The notes: generated from the sequence alone by a model not told the origin. A stretch of 64,000 bases of DNA from Algoriphagus iocasae (GCF_014206875.1 NZ_JACIJO010000002.1:1168006-1232005); one strand, 5' to 3'. Numbered from the stretch's first letter, positions 8,439 to 17,779 are shown. Numbers and translations: made by a program.

Positions 8439-9785
8439 TCAATTACTCTCAATTACCTGTCCTTTTTCTCGATAGAGATCTACAGGCCCGTCTAATAATA
8501 CCGCAATTACAGTAATATCCTTGTCATAGACATTGTCAGGAATATCGATGTATTTCATTCCTGGCACTGCACTCCAGTACATTTTGCCCACTTCTCTGGA
8601 TTGAAGTTTGGTACCATTGCCAACCACCCATACACGCTGGATTTTATTTTTTAGGCCTTTGATCGCTAGAGACTCATTGACTTTGTAGTCTAAGTAGATG
8701 TAAAGGATGGTTTTGTCTTTGGAAAGTGTGGTTGGTGCATACACGTGGCCGTCAGGAATACCCGCTTGAGTTTCGTAGATGGCTGACTCATGCTTGGAAG
8801 TCCAACGTCCAAATTCATTTAGGATGTTTACAGCTTCTTCCGGAATCGTTCCGTCAGGCTTTGGTCCGAAATCCATCAGGAGATTTCCTCCCATATGCAA
8901 GCAATCCACAAAGATCCTTAGCAATTCACTCGGGCTTTTATAAGCATGATCATTTCCCTGATAGCCCCAGCTATTGTTCATGGTCATGCAAAGTTCCCAA
9001 TATTCGCTAGCTGGTCTTGTAACCGGAACACCTTGTTCGGGCGTATCATAGTCGCCGAATCCCGGGCCTAGTCTAGAATTGATAATGAGATTTGGGTTGT
9101 ATCCCAATAATTTCTTTTTAAGCTCCGCGCTTCTCCATTCTTCTGGCTTATGTTCCCAGTCCCCGTCAAACCAGTACAAATCTGGATTGTATTGCTCAGA
9201 GAGTTCACTTAGCTGAGCGAAGTTGAAATCTGTGAATTTCTTGAATCGGGCTGGATCATTCTTGTAACGGTAAGTCTCTCTGGTATTTCTATCGTAATCC
9301 GGATGAGACCAATCCAAAACTGAAAAATAGATACCTTTTTTGATACCTTCTTTTTCTAAGGCGTTCATCAATGGACCCACTAAATCTTTTCCAGCGGGAG
9401 TTTTTTTCACTACGGAAAGATCCGAAGCTTTGGTATCCCAAAGTGCTACTCCATCATGGTGTTTGGCAGTGAGTACTGCATATTTGGCACCGCTTTGCTT
9501 GATTAACTTTGCCCACTTCTCAGGATCATATTTACTTGCAGTAAATCCATCGAGCTGTTTCATGTAATCCTCATAGCTGATGTAGTCATTGAAAAAGGAC
9601 CAGGATTCATCGATTCCATTGACGGAATAAATTCCCCAGTGGATGAAGATTCCCAGTTTGGCATCTTTAAACCACTCCATTTTCTCAGGGTTTTCCTGCG
9701 AAAAAGAATGAGATGGAGTTAAAACAATGGATAGAAAAAGAATACAAACTAAAAGGATGCGGTTGTTGAAAATGCTGTTATTCAC
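8439..9785 (-). CDS. Alpha-L-fucosidase, GH29
   Basis: A 448-residue exported enzyme, signal peptide about residues 1-29. GH29 hallmarks are present: GIFIHWG (45-51), AKHHDG (107-112), and the strand LYWFDGDWE carrying the nucleophile Asp207. GH29 enzymes remove terminal alpha-L-fucose with retention of configuration, in the periplasm or outside. Length matches the catalytic domain plus a small C-terminal beta-sandwich. It is convergent with the GH16-like gene, the two stops being about 230 bp apart. The acid/base residue is not assignable by eye. Confidence 0.93.
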   Translation of the reverse strand: MNNSIFNNRILLVCILFLSIVLTPSHSFSQENPEKMEWFKDAKLGIFIHWGIYSVNGIDESWSFFNDYISYEDYMKQLDGFTASKYDPEKWAKLIKQSGAKYAVLTAKHHDGVALWDTKASDLSVVKKTPAGKDLVGPLMNALEKEGIKKGIYFSVLDWSHPDYDRNTRETYRYKNDPARFKKFTDFNFAQLSELSEQYNPDLYWFDGDWEHKPEEWRSAELKKKLLGYNPNLIINSRLGPGFGDYDTPEQGVPVTRPASEYWELCMTMNNSWGYQGNDHAYKSPSELLRIFVDCLHMGGNLLMDFGPKPDGTIPEEAVNILNEFGRWTSKHESAIYETQAGIPDGHVYAPTTLSKDKTILYIYLDYKVNESLAIKGLKNKIQRVWVVGNGTKLQSREVGKMYWSAVPGMKYIDIPDNVYDKDITVIAVLLDGPVDLYREKGQVIESN

Positions 9786-9869
9786 GATCTATTGGGTAAT
9801 TTTTGCTAAAATTAGGGAATAAGCCCTATAAATCAAGAGAGTTATTCAGAGTTTATTTTAATGGCATTA

Positions 9870-9898
9870 TTGTTTATAAAATAATATCCATACCTTTG
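9870..9898 (+). promoter_or_regulatory. Promoter of rpsU
   Basis: TTG at 9870-9872, 18 bp, then TACCTTTG at 9891-9898, a consensus Bacteroidota -7 box. The leader to the ATG at 9924 is only about 20 nt and consists mostly of the Shine-Dalgarno element. Confidence 0.7.
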
Positions 9899-9906
9899 CA
9901 GTCGCG

Positions 9907-9915
9907 AAAGGAGGT
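9907..9915 (+). promoter_or_regulatory. Unusually strong Shine-Dalgarno of rpsU
   Basis: AAAGGAGGT ends 8 nt before the rpsU ATG and is nearly fully complementary to the 16S 3' end. Other genes in the window lack such sites. In Bacteroidota, bS21 helps occlude the anti-SD, and a strong SD on rpsU mRNA has been described as allowing autoregulation by bS21 supply. Confidence 0.85.
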
Positions 9916-9923
9916 GTAAAAAT

Positions 9924-10118
9924 ATGATCGTAGTAAACGTAAAAGAGAACGAATCTATCGAAAAAGCGCTAAAGCGTTTTAAAAAGAAGTTTGACAAGAC
10001 TGGTGCAGTCAGAGAACTAAGAGCGAGACAAGCGTTCACTAAACCTTCTATCAAAAGAAGAGCTCAGGTCATCAAAGCGGCTTATAAGCAAAAACTTCAG
10101 GACGAAGCAGCGAAATAA
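9924..10118 (+). CDS. rpsU: 30S ribosomal protein bS21
   Basis: A 64-residue basic protein matching bS21 throughout (SIEKALKRFKKKFDKTG, then RELRARQAFTKPSIKRR). It binds the 30S platform near the 3' end of 16S rRNA. In this phylum it takes part in hiding the anti-Shine-Dalgarno sequence, so genes with a strong SD are treated specially; its own mRNA carries such a site 9 nt upstream. It has its own promoter and terminator, followed by xerC and hpf in the same direction. Confidence 0.97.
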   Translation: MIVVNVKENESIEKALKRFKKKFDKTGAVRELRARQAFTKPSIKRRAQVIKAAYKQKLQDEAAK

Positions 10119-10140
10119 TCGTTTTTGACAACAATTATAC

Positions 10141-10174
10141 AAGCGTACTTACTTAGTGAGTACGCTTTTTTTTT
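10141..10174 (+). terminator. rpsU terminator
   Basis: Stem AAGCGTACT / AGTACGCTT followed by a long T-run. Confidence 0.88.
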
Positions 10175-10331
10175 ATCCGCTTTTTCCTCAGAGCCAAGAT
10201 AGTTGAGATTTGTTTTCACTAAAGCTCAATTCATAACTTCTGAGAATTTCCTCCATTTCCGGAATGTTTTGTGAGATATGTTACCGGACTTCATTTTTTT
10301 TTCGTGTACTTTAATTGAGCAATAACAGTAC

Positions 10332-11216
10332 ATGGTAGACTCTTTTATCAATTATTTGGAATTCGAGAAAAAATCAAGCCCTCATACGGTTTTGGCTTAC
10401 CAGAAAGATCTGGAGCAATTCCATGAGTTTGTATTGACTGCCTTCGAAAGAGAGGATATTTCCCAAACGGATCATTCTGAAATACGGGCTTGGGTGATTG
10501 ACTTGGTAGAGAACGGTCTGAGTACCACCTCTGTAAATAGGAAGATCGCCACGCTTCGCTCTTATTTTAAGTTTTTGCTGCGGTCAAGAGTCATTTCTAA
10601 GGATCCGACGTATAAGTTAAAATCCCTTAAAAACCCCAAAAAACTTCCTGAATTCCTTCAAGAAAATACCATTTCTTCCGTTCTAGAAGAAAGTGTTTAT
10701 GAACCGAATTTCGAAGGACAAAGGGATAGAATGGTGATGGAATTTCTCTATTTGACCGGAGTCAGACTTTCGGAATTGACCGGATTAAAATGGGGGGATA
10801 TCAACCTCCAAGAAAGTGTCGTGAAAGTATTAGGTAAGCGTAAAAAGGAAAGAATAATACCACTAACAAATGGACTGTCACGAAATATCATTTTGTATAA
10901 AAAAGTATTTGAAGAAAGGTTTTTAAAAGTAGCACAAAGTGACTATTTTATTGTTACTAATCACGGAAAGCAAAGTTACTCTATGATGATATACCGTGTT
11001 GTCAGACATTATCTGGACCTTTTTGCACAAACGTCAAAACGTAGCCCTCACGTGCTGCGCCATACCTTTGCGACTCACTTATTAAATAAAGGAGCGGACT
11101 TGAACGCAGTCAAAGATTTGCTGGGACATGCAAATTTGGCCGCCACACAAGTCTATACCCACAATTCACTAGAAAAACTCAAGGCTGTGTTTGAACAGGC
11201 ACATCCTAAAGCGTAA
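10332..11216 (+). CDS. xerC: Site-specific tyrosine recombinase XerC-type
   Basis: A 294-residue recombinase with an N-terminal SAM-like core-binding domain (about 1-90) and a catalytic domain with the full set of active residues: Arg145 (TGVRLSEL), Lys170, His240-x-x-Arg243, His266 (LGHANL) and nucleophile Tyr275. It acts with a partner at dif to resolve chromosome dimers. The position between rpsU and hpf is the usual one for the Bacteroidota housekeeping Xer, which separates it from the ICE integrase at 42431. XerC and XerD cannot be told apart from this sequence alone. Confidence 0.92.
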   Translation: MVDSFINYLEFEKKSSPHTVLAYQKDLEQFHEFVLTAFEREDISQTDHSEIRAWVIDLVENGLSTTSVNRKIATLRSYFKFLLRSRVISKDPTYKLKSLKNPKKLPEFLQENTISSVLEESVYEPNFEGQRDRMVMEFLYLTGVRLSELTGLKWGDINLQESVVKVLGKRKKERIIPLTNGLSRNIILYKKVFEERFLKVAQSDYFIVTNHGKQSYSMMIYRVVRHYLDLFAQTSKRSPHVLRHTFATHLLNKGADLNAVKDLLGHANLAATQVYTHNSLEKLKAVFEQAHPKA

Positions 11217-11251
11217 ATAAATTATTGTTCAACCACTAAATGCAAATCAAT

Positions 11252-11557
11252 ATGAAACTGCAGATGCACTCAATCCACTTCGATGCCGATCGTAAATTGA
11301 TCGATTTTATCCAGAAAAAAGCAGACAAGTTGGAAACCTATTATGATCGTATCATAGATGGTGAGGTTTTTATGAGGCTAGATAAAAATGATAACAATGA
11401 AAACAAGATTGTTGAGATCAAGCTAAATGTGCCAGGAAAGCAGTTTTTTGCGAAGAATCAATCAGATTCATTCGAAGGGGCAGCTGATGAAGCAATAGAA
11501 GGATTAAGAAGACAGATTAAAAAGTACAAAGAAAAATTTGTGCTTGTCAGGCAGTAA
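11252..11557 (+). CDS. hpf: Ribosome hibernation-promoting factor (short HPF/RaiA)
   Basis: A 101-residue protein with the sigma-54 modulation/S30Ae fold: MHSIHFDADRKLIDFI, then VEIKLNVPG, then the amphipathic helix FEGAADEAIEGLRRQIKKYKE. It binds the 30S decoding centre during starvation. The short form lacks the C-terminal dimerisation domain of long HPF. The start at 11252 (MKLQMH) is preferred over an in-frame ATG four codons earlier. It lies 35 bp after xerC and is probably co-transcribed; a terminator follows. Confidence 0.9.
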   Translation: MKLQMHSIHFDADRKLIDFIQKKADKLETYYDRIIDGEVFMRLDKNDNNENKIVEIKLNVPGKQFFAKNQSDSFEGAADEAIEGLRRQIKKYKEKFVLVRQ

Positions 11558-11576
11558 TAAACCCTAAAATCTTTTC

Positions 11577-11606
11577 AAAACCCTCGGAACTTCGGGGGTT
11601 TTTCTT
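11577..11606 (+). terminator. xerC-hpf terminator
   Basis: AACCCTCG / CGGGGGTT stem with a 6-nt loop and T-rich tail. Confidence 0.8.
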
Positions 11607-11625
11607 TTTCTTGCCAACTTTTCCA

Positions 11626-13134
11626 ATGAGGTCGAATCTGTCATATAAATCGGCATTTTGGATAGTCAGTCTGGCTATCATTATTGCCAAAATCCTGTTT
11701 CTTTTCCGTCCAGAATTAGACCTGTTTACGGAAGAGGCTCAGTACTGGCTATGGTCTAAAAACCTAGCATGGCATTATTATTCCAAACCCCCACTTGTCG
11801 CGTTCTTAAATTATCTGAGTACCAATTTATTTGGAGTTTCAGAATTTGGTGTTCGGTTTAATCCTATATTCTTTGGTTTAGCGACAGCTTGGGTAACTTA
11901 TCTTTTTGCAAACTATTTATATGGAGAAAAGGTCGCTTTTTGGGCTTCCATGATTCTTCAAGCCATGCCATTTTGGTGGTTGGTTTCCTCTTTTCATACC
12001 ACAGATACTTCCTTGACTTTCTTTTGGGTCTTGACCATGTTTTGGCTTTATCGGGCAAATAAAGAAAAGAAAACCCGATGGTGGATTTTGGCAGGATTAG
12101 CTGCGGCACTGGGCCTAATGGCCAAAGCCGTCATGATTTTAGTGATTCCTTTTCTGATTTTATTTGTAATTCAGGAAGGGACATTCGGTAAAAAGTGGAA
12201 GAATTTAGCTCTATTCTTCCTGGTCATGTCACTGGGGTTTTTACCTTTCTTGATATGGAACTTCCAAAATGATTTTCTGACTTTCAAACATTTGGCAAAT
12301 CTGGCAGGAGCTAGTGGAGGCAAAGAATCTACATTTTTGATTGGAAAATCCCTTTCCCAATTTTTCGAATTTCTTGGAGGTCAGCTAGCTATGATTTCAA
12401 TTTTCCTTTTGCCTCTGGCATTTGGAGCGATAAAGAATGTCTTGAAATATCGAAGTCAAGAAAAGTTCTTTTTAATTCTTCCTGCCTTATTGACATTCGT
12501 AGGTTTTGGATGCCTTAGTTTCTTGACAGAAATTCTGGTTAATTGGACGATTTTCTCTTACGTTGGATTAGCCATAATCATGAGTGAATGGGTGATTAAC
12601 CAATCTGCAATCTGGCAGAAAATTAGAAATTGGGGTGTTGGAATCAGTATCTGTCTTCCACTCATTTTGATCTTGCCCGATTTTACATTTTTGAAATCAA
12701 TTCCAGCTGTCAAAAAAGGAGAGATAAAGATTTTTAGAAGAATGTCTGGCTATGATCCTTTGGCAAAACGTGTGGATTTCCTTCAAGATAGTCTACAGCT
12801 AGAAAATGCATATGTATTTTCAGAGACCTATCATATGGCATCAGAGCTTTCTTTTTATTTGGAAAATCATCCTCAAACCTACATGTTGAATATGGGCTCG
12901 AGGAAGAATCAGTTTGATCTTTGGCCAGGAATGGAGCAGTTTGTAGGGAAGCAAACTAATGGAGTTTTCGTGAGCTGGAATTTTGATTCCCCAGGGGATT
13001 ATGCTGGTTTTGAATCTTTGGTTTATGAGGAAGAGTTTCCTGTTTATTTCAGAGGAGACCTTCTCCGAAAAGCGAAAATCCAGGTTTGGAAAAATTTAGA
13101 GAAGTACGATCCTTTTGTCCCGGAAACTTATTAA
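11626..13134 (+). CDS. Membrane glycosyltransferase, GT39/ArnT-like
   Basis: About 502 residues with roughly a dozen transmembrane segments. The first periplasmic loop carries the acidic signature DLFTEEAQYWLWS and the SKPPL motif seen in PMT_2 (ArnT-like) transferases, which move a sugar from a polyprenyl-phosphate donor to an envelope acceptor. The C-terminal third is soluble and would face the periplasm. The ATG at 11626 is used because the in-frame TTG at 11611 lies close to the hpf terminator. The downstream neighbourhood contains a second GT39 gene (convergent), a DPM1/ArnC-like GT2 and a flippase-like protein, together a plausible polyprenyl-sugar route for decorating surface glycans. 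Confidence 0.85.
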   Translation: MRSNLSYKSAFWIVSLAIIIAKILFLFRPELDLFTEEAQYWLWSKNLAWHYYSKPPLVAFLNYLSTNLFGVSEFGVRFNPIFFGLATAWVTYLFANYLYGEKVAFWASMILQAMPFWWLVSSFHTTDTSLTFFWVLTMFWLYRANKEKKTRWWILAGLAAALGLMAKAVMILVIPFLILFVIQEGTFGKKWKNLALFFLVMSLGFLPFLIWNFQNDFLTFKHLANLAGASGGKESTFLIGKSLSQFFEFLGGQLAMISIFLLPLAFGAIKNVLKYRSQEKFFLILPALLTFVGFGCLSFLTEILVNWTIFSYVGLAIIMSEWVINQSAIWQKIRNWGVGISICLPLILILPDFTFLKSIPAVKKGEIKIFRRMSGYDPLAKRVDFLQDSLQLENAYVFSETYHMASELSFYLENHPQTYMLNMGSRKNQFDLWPGMEQFVGKQTNGVFVSWNFDSPGDYAGFESLVYEEEFPVYFRGDLLRKAKIQVWKNLEKYDPFVPETY

Positions 13135-13135
13135 G

Positions 13136-14806
13136 TTATTTTCTTTTTAGCCAGTAATAAATCTTACCATTTTCTCGGACCAATTCTCGAAAATCAGGAT
13201 TGCTGATGTTTTGAAGCAGGAAAGGGATTTTTTTTGAGTCCCAGTTGACCGAAGCTACTTGAATCTCAAAATCATGCTCATCAAATTCACTTATATATTT
13301 GTCTTCCACGATCAAATTAGGATAGCCTTCTGACTCGACTATCAACTCTTCAGTCGTCTTCTTTTTTTCTCCTGTCAGGTCAGTCATATAAAATTCCGGA
13401 CCAAGGTAAACCCTGATTTTACTGCTGACATGGATATTTCCTATAAATCCAATTTCTTCCTTCGGATCAATTTGATTCTCTTTCACGAATTCAGAAACTT
13501 GCTCTCCCTGTTCTGGAAGTGAGATTTTTGCCGTGGCTGTGGAAAGGATGAAAAATAAAAGTAATATGGAATAGGAAAGTGCTTTCGGTAATTTTTCATT
13601 TCTCATAGTCAATCTGAAGAGATAAACCCAAACCACTAGCCCAAAGGCCATTTGTAGATAAATGAACAAACTACTTCCTAAATTGGAGTTTAACCAAACT
13701 GCGAAAAGCCCAAGAATGGCTGACAATCCTAAGAAAATCCAAGTGCTGATTTTCAGCCCTTTTTTTCTAAGGTCAAACCCTCCTCTTACCAAAATCCAAG
13801 CTAATAAAACCGCCAATACTGGTGCTACAGGAAGTAAATAGCGCTCATAGAATTTTGTGGTCAATGCTCCCATTCCAAGAATAGCAAGGCCCCAAAGCAA
13901 AGCAAATCCAAAGAACACCTTGTTTTCGTTCCAAGTGGATTGGATGCATTTTTTTAGTTTTGGGGATGCCAAAAGAACCCAAGGCAAGTAAATGGCAAAT
14001 AGAATTGCTGTTGCCAGTAAACCATTTTTCAGGATTAGTAAGTATCGGGATGCGACTCTTCCTCCGACCTGATCCTCAAAGAAACTATCCAAATACGTGG
14101 GGCCATGAATTTGCCACATTGCCACAAACCAAAATAATCCAATGACGATTCCAATTGCCAAAGATGGAAAGTGAATAAGTGTTTTAAAGGAAATTCTTTT
14201 CCAAGGATTGAAAGCAAGATAAGCGATACCAATTCCACCCAAAGCAGCTGCAGGAAGGCCTTTGATTTCAAATGCCAAACCTAAACTGAGGTATAAAATC
14301 CAAAGGAATTTCTTTGGCGTGTCTTCTCCGTATTTGATAAGACCAGCAAATCCAATGGCGCTGGAAGTCATCGCTAAGCCTAATAGTACATCAGGAATAG
14401 ATCTGGTGGCAGCAAAAATTAATACAGGATTGCTTGCGATAATCAGAGCAGAAATTCCTGCTAGTTTTTTGTCCTCAAAAAGGATTTTGGCGAGCCAATA
14501 ACTCAATCCAACGGTTAGAGCTCCAGCGATTAAGAAAAATATCCGGGATGAAAATGCACTCACCCCAAAAGCTTTAAATCCAGCAAGCACCACCCAGTAA
14601 GTGCCAATTGGTTTTCTGAATCTCAGTTCTCCATTGCCGAGGTATGTGGTCAGATAATCGCCGTTTTGCAGCATTTTCACAGCAGCATCGGTATAATACA
14701 TTTCGTCAGGGAAATGCATATGGAAGCTCAAGGCAAAAGGACCAACTAAAATAGTGAAGGCCGCCATCACCACCCATGGATTGATCTGATATTCTTTTGA
14801 AACCAT
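13136..14806 (-). CDS. Membrane glycosyltransferase, GT39/ArnT-like
   Basis: About 556 residues, multi-pass. The first loop has the acidic pair HFPDEMYYTDAAVKML and the motif RFRKPIGTYW, as in ArnT/PMT_2 enzymes. Start chosen at 14806: the promoter -7 box TATCTTTG lies at 14818-14811, only 4 nt before this ATG, so the longer in-frame start at 14857 would be upstream of transcription. The stop faces that of the other GT39 gene across one base. Donor is presumably a polyprenyl-phosphate sugar made by the GT2 gene diverging from it. Confidence 0.87.
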   Translation of the reverse strand: MVSKEYQINPWVVMAAFTILVGPFALSFHMHFPDEMYYTDAAVKMLQNGDYLTTYLGNGELRFRKPIGTYWVVLAGFKAFGVSAFSSRIFFLIAGALTVGLSYWLAKILFEDKKLAGISALIIASNPVLIFAATRSIPDVLLGLAMTSSAIGFAGLIKYGEDTPKKFLWILYLSLGLAFEIKGLPAAALGGIGIAYLAFNPWKRISFKTLIHFPSLAIGIVIGLFWFVAMWQIHGPTYLDSFFEDQVGGRVASRYLLILKNGLLATAILFAIYLPWVLLASPKLKKCIQSTWNENKVFFGFALLWGLAILGMGALTTKFYERYLLPVAPVLAVLLAWILVRGGFDLRKKGLKISTWIFLGLSAILGLFAVWLNSNLGSSLFIYLQMAFGLVVWVYLFRLTMRNEKLPKALSYSILLLFFILSTATAKISLPEQGEQVSEFVKENQIDPKEEIGFIGNIHVSSKIRVYLGPEFYMTDLTGEKKKTTEELIVESEGYPNLIVEDKYISEFDEHDFEIQVASVNWDSKKIPFLLQNISNPDFRELVRENGKIYYWLKRK

Positions 14807-14810
14807 GGCG

Positions 14811-14818
14811 CAAAGATA
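14811..14818 (-). promoter_or_regulatory. -7 box of the minus-strand GT39 gene
   Basis: TATCTTTG on the minus strand, 4 nt from the ATG at 14806, implying a leaderless or nearly leaderless mRNA. Confidence 0.55.
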
Positions 14819-14902
14819 AGATGATTGAACTATGTCACACCAAATTTTCGTTGGCATCGGAAAGCAAATAGCCCCTTTATTGTCAGAGGAAGTATTTTGC
14901 CG

Positions 14903-14910
14903 TATTTTTG
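14903..14910 (+). promoter_or_regulatory. -7 box of the GT2 gene
   Basis: TATTTTTG, 15 nt before the ATG at 14926. It rules out an in-frame TTG at 14908 as start. Confidence 0.6.
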
Positions 14911-14925
14911 ACCAAATTTATTCCC

Positions 14926-15879
14926 ATGAGCAAGCCCCTTTTGTCAGTAGTTATTACAGTTTATAACGAAGAGGATAATATCAAGCCATTGCTGGATGCC
15001 ACTTATTCAGCCCTTCAGGAAATCGATTATGAAGTAATTTTAATCGAAGATGGTTCTACTGACAAGACCGTTTCAGAAGTTAAGAAATATGCAAATGAGC
15101 GCACCAAACTCATCATTTTCAATAGAAACCACGGCCAAACTACCGCTTTGGCTGCAGGAATAGATATGGCGATTGGTGAGTATATAGCCACCATGGATGG
15201 GGACTTGCAAAATGATCCGACAGATTTGCCAATCATGCTTCAAAAAGCAATCGATGAGGAATGGGATGTAGTGGCTGGACGTCGAGCCAATCGAAAAGAT
15301 GGCTTTGTTCTTCGCAAAATTCCTAGCAAGATTGCCAATTGGGTGATTAGAAATTCTACCAAAGTTTACCTAAACGATTACGGTTGCACGCTTCGCGTTT
15401 ACAAAGCGGAAATTGCTCAAGGGATGGGACTGTATGGAGAACTCCACCGGTTTATTCCTGTATTGGCGAAGCAACAAGGGGCGAGGATGACAGAAATGGA
15501 TGTGAAGCACCATCCGAGGATCCATGGTGAATCAAAATATGGCTTGAGCCGGACATTTAAAGTGATGGCGGATCTTATCCTCATGCTCTTTTTTCAAAAA
15601 TACTTCCAAAGACCTATTCACCTTTTTGGTGGGATAGGGATTATTGCGTTTTTAATTGGTTTGTTGATCAATTTCTACCTGCTCATTTTGAAGATCATGG
15701 GAGAGGATATTTGGGGCAGACCCATCATGATTCTAGGCTTTATCCTGGTTTTAGGAGGTATTCAATTTATCACCACAGGTATCATCGCCGAGATCATCGT
15801 GCGTACCTATTTTGAGTCTCAAAATAAAACTACTTATACCATCAAAACGGTGTATCAAGGAGAACTCCAAACTATTTGA
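14926..15879 (+). CDS. GT2 family dolichyl/undecaprenyl-phosphate sugar transferase (DPM1/ArnC-like)
   Basis: A 317-residue enzyme with an N-terminal GT-A domain: VVITVYNEEDNI start, donor-binding MDGDLQNDP (DxD-type) near residue 90, and a QQGARMTEMDVKHHPRIHGESKYG acceptor-region segment typical of DPM1/ArnC/GtrB. Two C-terminal transmembrane helices follow (about 225-250 and 262-290). It transfers a sugar from a nucleotide donor to a polyprenyl phosphate at the cytoplasmic face. The product could feed the two neighbouring GT39 enzymes. The flippase-like gene follows 52 bp downstream. Confidence 0.9.
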   Translation: MSKPLLSVVITVYNEEDNIKPLLDATYSALQEIDYEVILIEDGSTDKTVSEVKKYANERTKLIIFNRNHGQTTALAAGIDMAIGEYIATMDGDLQNDPTDLPIMLQKAIDEEWDVVAGRRANRKDGFVLRKIPSKIANWVIRNSTKVYLNDYGCTLRVYKAEIAQGMGLYGELHRFIPVLAKQQGARMTEMDVKHHPRIHGESKYGLSRTFKVMADLILMLFFQKYFQRPIHLFGGIGIIAFLIGLLINFYLLILKIMGEDIWGRPIMILGFILVLGGIQFITTGIIAEIIVRTYFESQNKTTYTIKTVYQGELQTI

Positions 15880-15931
15880 GTCAATATTTGAATTAATAAG
15901 AAGCAGGTTCGCCTTTTAGAATTAAGTCCGA

Positions 15932-16819
15932 TTGGAAAAGAAATCAAACAGCCTTTGGAGGCGGTTAAAAACCGTATTGAAATTGATCCTGACTGGGCTG
16001 GCGATTTTCCTTGTCTTTCGTAAAATTGATACCGACCAACTCTGGCAGATTGCAAAAACTATTCATTGGGTTTGGTTGATTCCAGCTTTGGTGCTTTTTA
16101 TCCTGAGTAAGGTTTTTACGGCATTGCGCCTGAATATTTACTTCAGGAATGTCGGTTTGAATATTTCTGAAAAGTTGAATTTCAGACTATACTCCATCGG
16201 ACTGTTTTATAACCTGTTTCTTCCAGGTGGAATTGGCGGAGATGGCTATAAGGTTTATCTATTGAATAAACATTATAAAACCTCGGTAAAGTCTTTGGTC
16301 CATGCTTCGCTTTTGGATCGACTTGGAGGTTTGGTTGCCATTGTCTTTTTACTTTTGGTATTAGTGTTGCCAGTAGATTTGGAACTTCCATTTGATTCTC
16401 AGATTCCTTGGGAAGCGATTGTTGTCATTGGAGCGATTTTGGTTTACCCCACTTTCTGGCTCATTCAGAAGCTTTTTTTCAAAGCTTTTCTTCCATCTTT
16501 TCTTTGGTCAAATATCTGGTCCATGTTAGGGCAAGTTGCTCAATTAGTTTGCGCGGTTTTTATCTTATTGAGTTTGGGTGTGAATACTAATTTCATGGCT
16601 TATCAATTGGTTTTTTTGCTGTCTTCAATCGTAGCTGTTTTGCCTTTGACGATTGGTGGGATTGGTGCAAGAGAATTGGTTTTCATATATGCTCACACCT
16701 ATGCAGGAATTGATGAAGCTACAGCTGTAGCATTCAGCTTGATTTTCTTTTTGATCACCGCATTGGTTTCCCTTTGCGGAGCATTTATTAAAAGTGGCCT
16801 TCCAAATCCAGAATCCTAA
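15932..16819 (+). CDS. Flippase-like membrane protein (LPG synthase TM region, UPF0104)
   Basis: A 295-residue integral membrane protein with about seven to eight helices. Conserved features of the lysylphosphatidylglycerol-synthase membrane domain family are visible: the RLNIYFRNVG loop, FYNLFLPGGIGGDGYKVYLL, the SLLDRLGG motif, and VLPLTIGGIGARELVF. The family includes lipid and polyprenyl-sugar flippase candidates. A TTG start at 15932 is the best available. Co-directional with the GT2 gene and probably in the same operon, so a role in moving the polyprenyl-linked sugar is an attractive inference. Confidence 0.82.
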   Translation: MEKKSNSLWRRLKTVLKLILTGLAIFLVFRKIDTDQLWQIAKTIHWVWLIPALVLFILSKVFTALRLNIYFRNVGLNISEKLNFRLYSIGLFYNLFLPGGIGGDGYKVYLLNKHYKTSVKSLVHASLLDRLGGLVAIVFLLLVLVLPVDLELPFDSQIPWEAIVVIGAILVYPTFWLIQKLFFKAFLPSFLWSNIWSMLGQVAQLVCAVFILLSLGVNTNFMAYQLVFLLSSIVAVLPLTIGGIGARELVFIYAHTYAGIDEATAVAFSLIFFLITALVSLCGAFIKSGLPNPES

Positions 16820-16843
16820 ATTTCACCGAAGCATCATTTTAAG

Positions 16844-16851
16844 TACCTTTG
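16844..16851 (+). promoter_or_regulatory. -7 box of pyrF
   Basis: TACCTTTG 16 nt before the pyrF ATG; exact TAnnTTTG match. Confidence 0.6.
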
Positions 16852-16867
16852 CCAAAATATTCAAAAC

Positions 16868-17683
16868 ATGACCAAAGCAGAACTGTTCTCTCAGATCCAG
16901 AAGAAATCATCTTTTTTGTGCGTCGGATTAGATGCTGATATCACCAAAGTTCCAAGTCATCTACATTCTGAGAAAGATCCGATTTTCACTTTTTGTAAAG
17001 AAATCATAGAGCAGACAGCGGATTTTGCAGTAGCATACAAACCTAATATTGCATTCTTTGAGGCTTTAGGCCCACAAGGTTGGGAAACGCTACAAAAGGT
17101 AAATGAATTGATTCCAAAGGAAATTTTCACCATTGCGGATGCAAAAAGAGGAGACATCGGAAACACCTCAAAACTATATGCAAGGGCATTCTTTGAGAAA
17201 ATGGATTTTGATTCGGTGACTGTGGCGCCTTATATGGGAGTGGACAGTGTGACGCCGTTTTTGGAATTTGAAAACAAGTGGGTGATTCTTTTGGCTTTGA
17301 CTTCAAATTCCGGTTCCATGGATTTTCAGTTGATCAAAGATGAAGCTGGGAAGCCTTTATACCAATCAGTTTTAGAGAAAAGCCAGACTTGGGGAAATTC
17401 TGAAAATATGATGTATGTGGTCGGGGCAACTCGTGGTGAGCTAATCGGGGAAGTTAGAAAAGTAGTTCCAGATCACTTTTTCTTGGTTCCGGGGGTAGGT
17501 GCTCAGGGTGGAAGTCTCTCTGATGTGGCAAAATATGGAATGAACCCCAGTTGCGGCTTGTTGGTCAATTCCAGCCGTGGAATTATATACGCTTCAAGAG
17601 AAAAAGATTTTGGGATTTGTGCGAGAAAAGAGGCGGAGAAACTGCAGATTGAAATGAGTGAATTACTTGATAAGTATCTCTAA
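16868..17683 (+). CDS. pyrF: Orotidine 5'-phosphate decarboxylase (type 2)
   Basis: A 271-residue enzyme of the last de novo UMP step. [14 protein letters not shown] opens the barrel; the catalytic block [12 protein letters not shown] (89-100) holds the Asp91-Lys93-Asp96 charge network; the phosphate-binding VPGVGAQGG loop is near residue 208. The length of about 270 residues is that of the long type 2 group (PyrF of Bacteroidota and Myxococcus). It has its own promoter and terminator. Confidence 0.97.
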   Translation: MTKAELFSQIQKKSSFLCVGLDADITKVPSHLHSEKDPIFTFCKEIIEQTADFAVAYKPNIAFFEALGPQGWETLQKVNELIPKEIFTIADAKRGDIGNTSKLYARAFFEKMDFDSVTVAPYMGVDSVTPFLEFENKWVILLALTSNSGSMDFQLIKDEAGKPLYQSVLEKSQTWGNSENMMYVVGATRGELIGEVRKVVPDHFFLVPGVGAQGGSLSDVAKYGMNPSCGLLVNSSRGIIYASREKDFGICARKEAEKLQIEMSELLDKYL

Positions 17684-17708
17684 ATAAACTTCCCTTTCCT
17701 AAAAACTT

Positions 17709-17735
17709 AAGCCAGAAATTCTGGCTTTTTTTCTT
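17709..17735 (+). terminator. pyrF terminator
   Basis: AGCCAG / CTGGCT stem with T-run. Confidence 0.85.
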
Positions 17736-17779
17736 TTCGACTTTTTCTTACATTGAATAAGTTTTTAGGTAGTATTTTT

